From CALKZN01 sp050633585 (GTDB lineage Bacteria > Pseudomonadota > Gammaproteobacteria > Arenicellales > Arenicellaceae), in the NCBI GenBank assembly GCA_050633585.1, contig JBOEGT010000021.1:1-64000 (forward strand): a stretch of 64,000 nucleotides of DNA, given 5' to 3'. Below, piece after piece: positions 1 to 8,719 of the stretch. Within the stretch, counting starts at the first letter, position 1. Each line of letters opens with the position of its first letter. The notes below the pieces were generated by a model that was given only the letters and a program-made list of their open reading frames with translations, was not told the DNA's origin and ran no database searches. Both the position numbers and the translations under genes were made by a program.

Positions 1-2444
1 AATTAGGTCAATTCTTTTTGACCCAATATCAATATGATGATGCCAACCGACTCACTCAAATGACCTATCCCAGTGGTCGCGTGGTCAATTACCAGCGTGA
101 TGCGATTGGCCGTTTGATTGGCACTACCACAACGGACACCCAAGGTACACAAACACCACTGATCACCAGCCGAAACTACCGCGCGGATGGTCTGTGGACA
201 GAACAAGTCTATGGCAGTGGCTTAACGCAAACTAAAAACTATGACCAACAAGGTCGTTTGACGGATCATCAAGTCTCAAACACCGGAAACACGGATGAAT
301 ATAGCCGTCAATACACCTATGATGCCAATGGCAACATTCTTAGAGAACAATCGCTCGACAATTTGTATGACACTGATTATCAATACGATGCCTTAGATCG
401 TCTCACTGAAGAACTCGATTCCATTAAAACACTCACCAGAGGTTTTGATTACGATGCCAATGGCAACCGTCTAGAAGAAAGCGAAGATGATAACGGCAGC
501 ACACAAATCACGCCGCTCACTTACACCAATCAATCAAACCGCATTGAAACGATTAATGGCCAAACCATCAGCCTAGACCCTTCCGGTAGAACGCTACAAG
601 ACGGTGAAGGGCGTTCTTTTGCTTACAATGATGCAGGGCGTATTCGCTCCATTAGCATGAATGGCCAAGTGGTCGGTGAATACTTCTACAACAGTCAGCA
701 GCTGCGCACACGCAAAATAGTTGGTGGAGAAATCACGCTGTATCATTATGACCTTGTGGGCAATATGATTGCGGAAAGCGGCTTTAGTGAGCCTGTTTTA
801 CCTACAAATATCGCTTTAAATAAAATTGCCGAGCAAAGTTCAACTGCTGTCGGATGGACAGCTGATCGAGCTGTAAATGGAGCATTCAATGATTCGACCC
901 ATACTGTCAATCAAAACCAACCATGGTGGCAAGTAGATCTAGGGAGTCAGTCAGAAATACAGACTGTAAGAGTGCATAAGAGATCAGACTGTTGCTCAGT
1001 ATGGCTTTCAGATTTCTATGTATTGGTCAGTGATGCGCCATTTGGTTCGCAATCATTGGATGAGTTGCTTGCTAATCCGTCGGTAGATAAAATTTTCCAC
1101 GTAGCAGATATTAGCTCAAATTTCACAGATTTCGTTTTTAACGGTTCAGGCAGGTATGTCAGGATTCAGTTAACTGGGTCTGGCTTACCAGTTAACCTTG
1201 CTGAAGTTGAAATATTAAATGTTGAACCTTCAATAACTGAATTTAATCAAGAGTACATTTATTCTGATGGAGAGAGAGTGGCAACGTTTGCTCATCAAGA
1301 GAGTCCTTCATCACAAGGCGGTGTATCTTCTGATATCAATATCTCTCATGGTAAACAAGCTTCACAGAGCAGCACTGCAGTCGGATGGACGGCTGATAGA
1401 GCAGTGAATGGCTTTTTTAATGATTCGACTCATACGACCAATGAAAATCAACCATGGTGGCAAGTTGATCTTGATGGGCAAGCAGATATACAAAGTGTCA
1501 GAATTCATAAAAGGGTCGATTGTTGCTCTGTTTGGTTGTCTGACTTTTATGTTTTAATCAGTGATGTGCCTTTTGGAGCACACTTATTAAGTACTCACTT
1601 GGCTGACCCTAAGGTTGATAAGGTCTTTCATGCTGGAGAAATAATAGGTGATTACGTAGATATAAATTTTACTAATGCAAACGGTCGTTATGTGAGAGTC
1701 CAACTAAATGGTTCAGGGCTGCCAGTAAACCTTGCAGAAGTTGAAGTTTTAGGTGAAATGCAAACTAATAATGGAGCTGTAAATACTAAACTGCAATACT
1801 ATATCAATGACCACTTAAAAACACCGCAACAGTTGATCAATGAAGATAATGAAATCACTTGGGAGGCAGAATATGAAGCTTTTGGTGAGGCGAATATCAA
1901 AACTCAACAAGTGACAAATAATCACCGTTTTCCGGGGCAATATTATGATCAGGAAACAGGGTTACACTATAATTGGAATAGGTATTATGATGCTGGTGTG
2001 GGTCGTTATCTGACAAGTGATCCGATTGGGTTGCAAGGTGGAATCAATACCTTTGGCTATGTGGGTGGAAACCCACTTTTCTGGACAGACCCCTCTGGCT
2101 TACAAATGATTATGCCAGGGCCAATCCCTATGCCTATTCCACCAATTTATCCTACAAACCCTCCGAGATGGAAGCCGGGTTGGCCAACCCCTACATGGCC
2201 GGGTGGTGGTGGGCCAAAATGGAATGACCCTAGCGAAATGTCTCCGATAAAAGGTTTCCCTGAACAACCACGACAATGTCCGGGGGGAGGTGAAGATTGT
2301 GAAGAAACTAGAAAAGCTGCTGTGGCATTATGTAAAAGTAGAGGAGCAGCTCTTGGTACTGCTTGCTATATTTTGGCTTACAGTGTTTGGCTAAAATGTT
2401 TATTTGATAACGGTTTGGGCGGGCCTGATGGAGGGGATTTTTAA
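1..2444 (+). CDS. Rhs/YD-repeat protein with two inserted discoidin-like domains (5' end outside window)
   Basis: The reading frame is open to the left edge, so the N-terminus is missing; residues are counted from the first possible start at base 18. Residues 1-260 are YD repeats (for example YQYDDANRL and YDYDANGNR-type units). Residues ~262-399 and ~439-579 are two similar F5/8 type C (discoidin-like) domains; each carries the motif SSTAVGWTADRAVNG, a QPWWQVDL strand and a CC pair. The Rhs core follows, with NHRFPGQYYDQETGLHYNWN, RYYDAGVGRYLTSDPIGL and a closing DPSGL near residue 694. The last ~110 residues are proline/glycine-rich, then a Cys-containing hydrophobic segment; this is the variable position where Rhs toxins sit, but I recognise no toxin family. 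In the Rhs family the shell encapsulates and delivers a C-terminal effector. Discoidin domains usually bind glycans or surfaces, so a targeting role is an inference. Confidence 0.9.
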   Translation, partial: LGQFFLTQYQYDDANRLTQMTYPSGRVVNYQRDAIGRLIGTTTTDTQGTQTPLITSRNYRADGLWTEQVYGSGLTQTKNYDQQGRLTDHQVSNTGNTDEYSRQYTYDANGNILREQSLDNLYDTDYQYDALDRLTEELDSIKTLTRGFDYDANGNRLEESEDDNGSTQITPLTYTNQSNRIETINGQTISLDPSGRTLQDGEGRSFAYNDAGRIRSISMNGQVVGEYFYNSQQLRTRKIVGGEITLYHYDLVGNMIAESGFSEPVLPTNIALNKIAEQSSTAVGWTADRAVNGAFNDSTHTVNQNQPWWQVDLGSQSEIQTVRVHKRSDCCSVWLSDFYVLVSDAPFGSQSLDELLANPSVDKIFHVADISSNFTDFVFNGSGRYVRIQLTGSGLPVNLAEVEILNVEPSITEFNQEYIYSDGERVATFAHQESPSSQGGVSSDINISHGKQASQSSTAVGWTADRAVNGFFNDSTHTTNENQPWWQVDLDGQADIQSVRIHKRVDCCSVWLSDFYVLISDVPFGAHLLSTHLADPKVDKVFHAGEIIGDYVDINFTNANGRYVRVQLNGSGLPVNLAEVEVLGEMQTNNGAVNTKLQYYINDHLKTPQQLINEDNEITWEAEYEAFGEANIKTQQVTNNHRFPGQYYDQETGLHYNWNRYYDAGVGRYLTSDPIGLQGGINTFGYVGGNPLFWTDPSGLQMIMPGPIPMPIPPIYPTNPPRWKPGWPTPTWPGGGGPKWNDPSEMSPIKGFPEQPRQCPGGGEDCEETRKAAVALCKSRGAALGTACYILAYSVWLKCLFDNGLGGPDGGDF

Positions 2445-2762
2445 ATGACTCAAGACACAATTTCGATTTATGAATTATCTGTAAAAAAGATGAAAGAAAT
2501 GGCAAACAGGAATGGCTATATAGTGATTTCTACTGAAGAAAAGAATCGACAATATGTTAAAAAAACTATATATGAATTAGAGTTGACCTTTGGTTCAAGA
2601 AAACCTTCAAAATTTATAGAGAATTTTTATGGTTTTAAGTTGTTGTGGAAGTTCATTATTTCTACTTTCACAAGAGCGAAAATATATGAATTATCAGTTT
2701 TTTATATTCATTATCAACCAAGTTCGTATATAAATGATGAAGGAGATATAGTTCTCAAGTAA
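2445..2762 (+). CDS. Small hypothetical protein, candidate immunity protein for the Rhs tip
   Basis: This 105-residue ORF starts directly after the Rhs stop codon, without a gap, which suggests translational coupling. The protein is Lys/Tyr/Ile-rich with no signal peptide. A hydrophobic stretch, GFKLLWKFIISTF, sits near residues 63-75 and could be a membrane-associating helix. I do not recognise the family. Its position immediately behind the variable C-terminus of an Rhs gene is where cognate immunity genes normally lie, so that role is inferred from context only. Base composition is clearly more AT-rich than the Rhs shell, as is usual for exchanged Rhs tip/immunity cassettes. Confidence 0.6.
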   Translation: MTQDTISIYELSVKKMKEMANRNGYIVISTEEKNRQYVKKTIYELELTFGSRKPSKFIENFYGFKLLWKFIISTFTRAKIYELSVFYIHYQPSSYINDEGDIVLK

Positions 2763-2784
2763 ATCGAATAAGAGGGACATCCAT

Positions 2785-2830
2785 TGCAATCAATACAACA
2801 AAGCCCNNGGGCTTTGTTGTATTGATTGCA
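2785..2830. terminator. Perfect 22-bp inverted repeat with NN at its centre
   Basis: The arms 2785-2806 and 2809-2830 are exact reverse complements, ending in aagccc and gggctt around two unresolved bases (2807-2808). The repeat lies 22 bases after the stop of the candidate immunity gene and directly abuts the minus-strand ORF remnant that ends at 2831, so it could be a bidirectional terminator. There is no clean T tract outside the arms. The Ns at the hairpin tip may mark failed base-calling through a strong stem or an assembly join. Confidence 0.55.
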
Positions 2831-3053
2831 TTAACGCTTAATCGTTTGCTGAATGAATCGAAGTTCCGTGATTAGCTGTTTGCTTTGTTCAGTTAGCTAT
2901 TGCTGATTCAAAAACAACCCCCAAATGCCAGTTGTTGGAATCTGATTCATCGTGATAGTTCGGTGATGTCATGGCACGAATGGCATGATCATAAAACTGA
3001 TAGGACGCGAGTAGATGCGTGAGCGAATCTTCGAGTTTGGTGAGTTCTTGCAT
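2831..3053 (-). pseudogene. Decayed small ORF(s) of unknown function
   Basis: On the minus strand an ATG at 3053 opens a 54-codon frame ending at 2889, starting MQELTKLEDSLTHLLASY. A second frame overlaps it from an ATG at 2950 (MNQIPTTGIWGLFLNQQ), hits TAG at 2897-2899 and continues in frame as LTEQSKQLITELRFIQQTIK to a TAA at 2831. Both stretches look protein-like, so the pair resembles overlapping small genes or one gene broken by a frameshift and a nonsense codon. No family is recognised. The rest of this gap (3054-3207) shows nothing beyond AT-rich DNA before the sulfotransferase gene. Confidence 0.3.
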
Positions 3054-3207
3054 CAAATATGGAGGTTCAGTATTCTGTGAATCATTGTCACTTTTATTAT
3101 TGAAATTAGCGATTCCGATATTTACTGTTTATAATCAGGCAGCGTAATCTCTTCTGACTTAAGTAAAGTGTTGCGTATACAGATGCCTCCGCGAATCACT
3201 GAATCAT

Positions 3208-3876
3208 ATGAACCTTAAAAAGAAATATACAAAGCTACTTTTACTGTCCTTTCCGCGATCGGGAAGTGTTTTTTTGAATTATTGTCTGCAATATGGTTTT
3301 AAAACGTTCTTGGTAAATCAGAAGCCACATTTAGAAAGTTTTTCTAAGCATTTAAGTGGTTTTGAATTAGAAAATAAAGTGCAAATTCTTAAACATCATG
3401 ACTTTGGTGCTGTGGCTAAACACGATAACGAAGATGTTTTCACTATTTTTATGTTAAGAGACTTTAAAGAATGTGTTCCGAGTCATTGTGTTCAGGAAGG
3501 TACAGAGGATTATCAAAGCTATTTAGATGAATATTGCGATGGTTTATTAAGTTTTAGGCAGTGGAAGAATGAAAAGCATGTTGTCTATTATGAAGATTTT
3601 ATTCAGGATCCTGTCCGAGAGACCTCGATCATAATAGATAAGTGTAATAGTGATTATCATCACGTTATGGCTTCACTGAGTGATGATATTGATGATTTGA
3701 GTAAGCAATCAATTGCTTTGAAGAAAAGCTTGGGCTCACCATCATTATCAGGTGGAAAGCAGTCCTCTTTTCATAGCAAAAAAATCAACCAAAAAGAACA
3801 GGGTGCAATGATTGAGCATGTTAAGGCTCGTCTCGTTTATGGAGATTTGTTAGAAGTGGTAGATGCGTACCTTTGA
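3208..3876 (+). CDS. Sulfotransferase-family protein
   Basis: This 222-residue protein probably transfers sulfate from PAPS to a glycan, lipid or small-molecule acceptor. The 5'-phosphosulfate loop is SFPRSGSVFLNYCL at residues 14-27. The 3'-phosphate site is FMLRDFKECVPSH at residues 81-93, with the Arg and Ser expected to contact PAP. YYEDFIQDP near 127-135 is the usual following segment. There is no signal peptide, so it should be cytoplasmic. It is convergent with the glycosyltransferase-like gene, with 7 bases between the stops, and sits in a small surface-glycan-flavoured group. The acceptor cannot be deduced. Confidence 0.75.
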   Translation: MNLKKKYTKLLLLSFPRSGSVFLNYCLQYGFKTFLVNQKPHLESFSKHLSGFELENKVQILKHHDFGAVAKHDNEDVFTIFMLRDFKECVPSHCVQEGTEDYQSYLDEYCDGLLSFRQWKNEKHVVYYEDFIQDPVRETSIIIDKCNSDYHHVMASLSDDIDDLSKQSIALKKSLGSPSLSGGKQSSFHSKKINQKEQGAMIEHVKARLVYGDLLEVVDAYL

Positions 3877-3883
3877 CCTGAGA

Positions 3884-5953
3884 CTAATCATTTCCGCATG
3901 ACGTAATATTCTCTTGTTCAATGATGGGTGGGTTAAGGTAATTAAGCATTGAATTAGTCTGTTTGAAGCTTTGTGTTTTTGGTCTTAGGAAATCAATACA
4001 GCAGTCAAAGTATGAATATTCACTGCCATAAAAGTATTTAGCTGTTTGCACGACAAGCATTTCAACTAGGCTTTTTTGGGTGTTCTTTAGGGACGTTTTA
4101 TTGTCATAGCCTTGAATTGAGTCTTTGAATAAAACACCTCCAAAAGTGAATAATCGAGAGCCGTATTTTTTCTTCATCGCGGCCAAAATTTCGTGATCAT
4201 CTGTGATTAAAAATAGTGGTGTGTTTTTCGGGTGTTGGTCAACGAAAGAGAGAATTTGGTCGTTGCTGTTAGTTGGGAATGCGCCTTTTTTTCCGGTGTC
4301 TGTATCATAGGCTCGTAAGTGAAACGCAATGTAATCTTGTTCTTGGAATGATTGTTTAATGAGATCGTTTGCTTTGTCTATATAAACTTTTTTTGGCTTG
4401 AATACAGTTTTTAATGTTCTTTGGAATACTTCTTCAACGCTAAGTTTTTTGTAGTCATGATTGAGTGGGAGCCAAGTTTTCAAGAGCGGAATGTCAGCTA
4501 GTTCAGTGCTAATCACAAGTTTTTCAGTTTTATTAAAAAAAGCTATATTGCTTATGCAATAACGCTGGCCATTGGTTTTGTCCAGCCAACTTGTTCTTCT
4601 CTTGAATTCATGGAGTGGTGTTGTTTTCCAGTGGTGTGGAAATACATCGGCTTGGTAGCTAACAATGTCTTTTAGTCGTGTATTGTCCGGGTCTTTGAAT
4701 AGTGTTGTGTAGATATTCTCATTAGCGTGTGAGTCAACGCAGCTATTGTTCCCCCAGTAGATCACCAGTTTTCTATTCAGTACCTCAGCCAAGAGCTGGT
4801 GTGCTGCTAAGTTGAGAAGATCATAAGCAAACCCTTTGCCTAAGGAATGAAGAAGAAGGAATCGTTCTTCAGTGGATGTTTGGGAAGCTTTGGTGTGTGC
4901 TGCGTGCTTTTTAATGAGCTTGTAGTTGTCTTGCGCCTTTTTAAAATGGGGTTGTCGTTTTAATGCTAGTTCAGCAAAATTCAATGCTTGGTCATGAGCA
5001 CCAATGGAATACCCTAACATGGCTTGTAAATTCAGTGTTTTTGCATCATCAGGAAAATAACTGTGGCTGATCTGTAATGCCTTATCAGCGAAGTAAAAAT
5101 TATCACTATGAATGTGATCTCGAGCATAGTTTAAGAGTGCTTTTCGAGTGCTATCATTATAAATACATTCTTCAGGTTTAGGCGAGCAGGGAATCATGTT
5201 TACTGGAGCGACACATCCCATATGCAATTCTGTGAGTTGAGGGATTTCTTGGTATAGCTGTGTCAATTCGGTTGGAGAAACGTAGCTCCAAGGCTTGTGC
5301 ACTGCAAAGGGTTTTTTAGAGAAACTACTTTCGACTAGCAGCGTTTGCGCCGTTTCTCTGCTGGGAAGCTTTGCCTTGATATCGACGAATGCTTTTGAAA
5401 ACCAAATATCTTCGTTGATATAGATTGAAGGGTGGTCTTTTTGCTTGGTTGAGAAGCTGCACTCAGATAAGGCTTTTATTCTTTGTGAACGTTTGCTAAA
5501 ACAAAAACCTCCATTGCCACCTAATGTTGGTAGGTCGCTCCATCGGCGCAAAATACCGTCTGACCATGGCGCGCCAACGTAATGATAATCACAAATTTCT
5601 TTAAGAAGTTTTTTTTGTTTAATATTGATTAAGGTATCAACTTGAAAGCAAAGTATGTTTTCTTGAGAGAAATTGTGCCAAAAGCTTTTGTTAAGCAGAA
5701 GCTCGTTGTAATCGTTAAGGCTTTGAATAGGTTTTTCTAAAAGGATTTTTTTATAGTTTCTGGAAAATTGCTTTATACAATTGTCATCAATATATTGATC
5801 ATTATCTTTGCTATGAAAAAACCAAATTTCCCAACCTTTTGGTAAACAGCGATCGATGTTTTCAATCACCATTGGTAGGTTTGTGTGTTCGCGCGTTTCG
5901 ATGATGAAGGCAATTCCTTCTTGCCATGAGTTTGATTGACCCTGTTGTGTCAT
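3884..5953 (-). CDS. DUF5672-like / TPR / fucosyltransferase-like fusion protein
   Basis: This is a 689-residue, three-part protein. Residues ~15-260 resemble DUF5672, a GT-A-like domain, with CFQVDTL (102-108), VGAPW (126-130), GGNGGF (145-150) and NEDIWFS (180-186). Residues ~262-350 form helical repeat units of TPR type. Residues ~364-680 resemble the NodZ/O-fucosyltransferase (GT-B) group: LLLHSLGKGFAYDLLNLAAH near the start for acceptor/donor fold, FHLRAYD at 544-550 matching the HxR catalytic region, then PLFLITDD. It probably modifies a glycan or protein in the cytoplasm. The start at 5953 lies 90 bases from the divergent methyltransferase. Domain assignment is by motif reading and the sugar donor is unknown. 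Confidence 0.65.
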   Translation of the reverse strand: MTQQGQSNSWQEGIAFIIETREHTNLPMVIENIDRCLPKGWEIWFFHSKDNDQYIDDNCIKQFSRNYKKILLEKPIQSLNDYNELLLNKSFWHNFSQENILCFQVDTLINIKQKKLLKEICDYHYVGAPWSDGILRRWSDLPTLGGNGGFCFSKRSQRIKALSECSFSTKQKDHPSIYINEDIWFSKAFVDIKAKLPSRETAQTLLVESSFSKKPFAVHKPWSYVSPTELTQLYQEIPQLTELHMGCVAPVNMIPCSPKPEECIYNDSTRKALLNYARDHIHSDNFYFADKALQISHSYFPDDAKTLNLQAMLGYSIGAHDQALNFAELALKRQPHFKKAQDNYKLIKKHAAHTKASQTSTEERFLLLHSLGKGFAYDLLNLAAHQLLAEVLNRKLVIYWGNNSCVDSHANENIYTTLFKDPDNTRLKDIVSYQADVFPHHWKTTPLHEFKRRTSWLDKTNGQRYCISNIAFFNKTEKLVISTELADIPLLKTWLPLNHDYKKLSVEEVFQRTLKTVFKPKKVYIDKANDLIKQSFQEQDYIAFHLRAYDTDTGKKGAFPTNSNDQILSFVDQHPKNTPLFLITDDHEILAAMKKKYGSRLFTFGGVLFKDSIQGYDNKTSLKNTQKSLVEMLVVQTAKYFYGSEYSYFDCCIDFLRPKTQSFKQTNSMLNYLNPPIIEQENITSCGND

Positions 5954-6043
5954 TAAAGAATGCTTGTATATGCGCTATAAAATATGAATTTTAGATATTA
6001 TTCGTTAGACTCATTTTAACGTATTTTTTTGTAATAAAGTGAT

Positions 6044-6742
6044 ATGACCGAAGAAGCATTAAAAAAGTATTATTTATTTTGTAATGAAAGATTGTTGCAA
6101 AACATTCCAGAAGGCTTGGAGAGAGTTTTGGAGTTTGGATGTTCGGGGGGTATGTTAGGTCATCGCTATAAGCAGGAAAATACGAAGACAGTTTGGCATG
6201 GCGTTGATGTTTTTGAACCAGCGTTAGCACATGCTAAAACGATGTTAGATCAAGCATGGAAGATGAATGCTAATCAACTAAGGCCAAATCAAACAATGAA
6301 GCAAGCGCCTTATGATGCGCTGATTTATGGTGATGTTATTGAGCACCTCACTCAACCAGAAGAATCATTGCCGACGCACTTAGCCTTGCTGAAAAAAGGC
6401 GGATATATCATTGCATGCATTCCCAATGTTCAGCATTGGTCCATTATGCAACAGGTATTAGGTGGTGAGTGGGAGTATAAAGATGAAGGAATTATGGATA
6501 AAACTCACCTGCGTTTTTTTACACGAAAATCTTTTATTACTTTGCTCGAAGGTTTAGATCTAGAGGTGAGTGGCATGCAACGTATTAGTTACGAAAATAC
6601 CCGAGGCTGGATGAAGCGTGCGCAAGAAAGATCGACACTTTTGAAGTCTTTAGAGACATTGTGTGAAGAAAATAAATTGCCTTATAGTGACTATGATTTT
6701 CGAACCTTTCAATATGTTTTTGCTGCGAAAAAGATACGTTAG
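6044..6742 (+). CDS. Class I SAM-dependent methyltransferase
   Basis: This 232-residue cytoplasmic protein has motif I, VLEFGCSGGMLG, at 28-39, an acidic end of strand two (HGVDVFEPA) and a post-II motif ALIYGDVIEHL near 98-108. LLKKGGYIIACIPNVQHW follows, typical of UbiG/type-11/23 methyltransferases. The C-terminal third carries HLRFFTRKSFITLLEGLDLE, a segment common in methyltransferases of glycan clusters. It is transcribed away from the glycosyltransferase-like fusion and may act on the same product, but that is inferred from proximity alone. Confidence 0.8.
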   Translation: MTEEALKKYYLFCNERLLQNIPEGLERVLEFGCSGGMLGHRYKQENTKTVWHGVDVFEPALAHAKTMLDQAWKMNANQLRPNQTMKQAPYDALIYGDVIEHLTQPEESLPTHLALLKKGGYIIACIPNVQHWSIMQQVLGGEWEYKDEGIMDKTHLRFFTRKSFITLLEGLDLEVSGMQRISYENTRGWMKRAQERSTLLKSLETLCEENKLPYSDYDFRTFQYVFAAKKIR

Positions 6743-6801
6743 GCAAAAGTATGTATGATTCATTAAATATAGAGAATTCTCTTTTTTGTACTATTTAGTC
6801 G

Positions 6802-7329
6802 ATGAAAAAAATACATCTTATTCGGCATGCTAAGTCAAGTTGGGAAGACAGTCTTCTTTCAGATGTTCAAAGACCATTAAATAAGCGAGGTATTCGCACC
6901 TGCCAATTGATGGCATCACATATCTATGCAGCTGGTTGTCACTTCTCGAATGTTTTTTGCAGTCCTGCGGTTAGGGCGCACTCAACCATTGAACGGTTAA
7001 ATCAGCATTTACCGAACGTCGATGTGCAATGGCAAACTGATGACGCGTTGTATACGTTTGATAGCAAGCGCCTTCATCAATTTTGTCGAACATTGAGTGA
7101 CTCCGTTTCTGATGTAGTCATTGTAGGACATAATCCTGCCTTAACCGATTTCTGTAATGAGTTAAGTTCAGCTAATATAAAAAATATACCAACGTGTGGT
7201 TATGTTCAGTTACTAGCCGATAATGATTGTGACTGGTTGCACATGTCTGAGATGGATTTTGAGTTAATACAGTTTCTTAAGCCAAAAAAGATGATGAGAA
7301 GCATGGGAATAGATTTAGATATGTCATGA
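6802..7329 (+). CDS. sixA: SixA-type histidine phosphatase
   Basis: This 175-residue protein has the SixA signature HLIRHAKSSW at residues 5-14 (catalytic His9 within RHA), RPLNKRG at 25-31 and the second catalytic histidine in VIVGHNPALTDF near 112-123. In Escherichia coli SixA dephosphorylates phosphohistidine on phosphotransfer proteins (ArcB HPt domain or PTS component). The length fits the family. It lies 59 bases downstream of the methyltransferase gene, with an AT-rich gap that could hold its own promoter. Confidence 0.8.
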   Translation: MKKIHLIRHAKSSWEDSLLSDVQRPLNKRGIRTCQLMASHIYAAGCHFSNVFCSPAVRAHSTIERLNQHLPNVDVQWQTDDALYTFDSKRLHQFCRTLSDSVSDVVIVGHNPALTDFCNELSSANIKNIPTCGYVQLLADNDCDWLHMSEMDFELIQFLKPKKMMRSMGIDLDMS

Positions 7330-7446
7330 AATTTAAACTCGATGGCTTACAACTTTTCACTTAACAAAAGGATAACAAACTATTCGACACTTGATTCCAA
7401 GCTTATGTGATACTGCCGTTTTATAACACCTCAGTCGGTAGATAAC

Positions 7447-8646
7447 ATGTTAAAGCTTCCTCGTAATATTTATATCATGGCGCTGGTAATGGCGTTTAGC
7501 ATGTCGTGTGCTTCGTTGATGCTATTGGTCAGCGGTTTGTTAGCGACGCATATTGCGCCTGAGAAAAGTTTAGCGACATTGCCGCTTGCTGTGATGGTGG
7601 TTGGGACGGCATTGGCGACTATTCCGGCCTCTATGTTGATGCAAAAGATTGGGCGCAAGCTCGGTATGATGTTTGCCGTGTTTGTGTCGATGGCAAGCGC
7701 GTTATTAGCCATGTGGGCAGCACAAAATGTGAGTTTCACAGCGCTTTTATTTGCATCGGCTGGCATTGGCGTCAACATTGCTTTTATGCAGACAGGTCGT
7801 TTTGCTATTTTAGAAAGTGCTCGCGATGAAAAGCAGCAAGCCAGTGGTTTATCGTTGGCATTGCTGGCGGGCTTATTGTCCGCCTATGTGGGGCCTCAGC
7901 TCGGTGTTCTTGGCAAAGATTTAGTAGCAGCGCCGCACGGATATGCAGGCTCATTCTTGCTGTTTGTGGGGGTGCAAATCATCACATTAGTGTTGTTAAT
8001 GTTGTTTAAAAACCCTGTTATAGAACAACAAGAAAACACAAATACTGGCAGGCCCTTATTGGAAATAATCACAAAACCAGCGTTTATTATAGCGGCGAGT
8101 TCTGGAGCCATCGGTTTTGGCGTAATGACGCTTGTGATGACCGCCACACCTATCAGCATGCATGAATTTCAACACCACTCATTGGATTCCACTAAATGGG
8201 TGATTCAATCACATATGTTTGCGATGTTTTTGCCATCGTTGGTCACTGGCATGTTGATTGTGCGAGTGAATAAAATTCTGTGTTTATTGTTGGGGCTCTT
8301 AGTTTATGTTGTGGTGAGTTTTTTCGCTTTTCAGGGCCATGAAATCATGCATTATTGGTGGGCATTAGTCTTGCTTGGCCTAGGTTGGAATATTTTATTT
8401 GTGACCTCAACGGCTATGCTCCCAAAAGCGTATGAAGGCAATGAACGTTTCAAGGTTCAGGCATGTAACGATTTCTTTGTGTTCGGTTTTCAAGCATTGG
8501 CCTCATTTTTCGCCGGTTGGTTGCTATTTCGTTTTGGGTGGTCGGGTGTCATTTGGGTGTTGTTAGTGATGACAATTCCGACGTTTTGCTTGCTAGCGCT
8601 GGTGTATATACGTCGAAAATTAATATCTCAAACGCTAATCACGTGA
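7447..8646 (+). CDS. MFS transporter
   Basis: This 399-residue polytopic inner-membrane protein has about 12 predicted hydrophobic segments. The loop between TM2 and TM3 reads LMQKIGRKLGMMFA, matching the MFS motif A position. The central loop, near FKNPVIEQQENTNTG, separates the two six-helix halves. Substrate is unknown; the fold resembles small drug or metabolite efflux carriers. It stands alone, upstream of an AraC/GyrI regulator 73 bases away on the same strand that could control it. Confidence 0.8.
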   Translation: MLKLPRNIYIMALVMAFSMSCASLMLLVSGLLATHIAPEKSLATLPLAVMVVGTALATIPASMLMQKIGRKLGMMFAVFVSMASALLAMWAAQNVSFTALLFASAGIGVNIAFMQTGRFAILESARDEKQQASGLSLALLAGLLSAYVGPQLGVLGKDLVAAPHGYAGSFLLFVGVQIITLVLLMLFKNPVIEQQENTNTGRPLLEIITKPAFIIAASSGAIGFGVMTLVMTATPISMHEFQHHSLDSTKWVIQSHMFAMFLPSLVTGMLIVRVNKILCLLLGLLVYVVVSFFAFQGHEIMHYWWALVLLGLGWNILFVTSTAMLPKAYEGNERFKVQACNDFFVFGFQALASFFAGWLLFRFGWSGVIWVLLVMTIPTFCLLALVYIRRKLISQTLIT

Positions 8647-8719
8647 TCAACACAGCAACTTTAGTCATGATGTTGATGTAATTCACAAGCATTATTCTCT
8701 TGAGCCAAGGGGTGCATAG

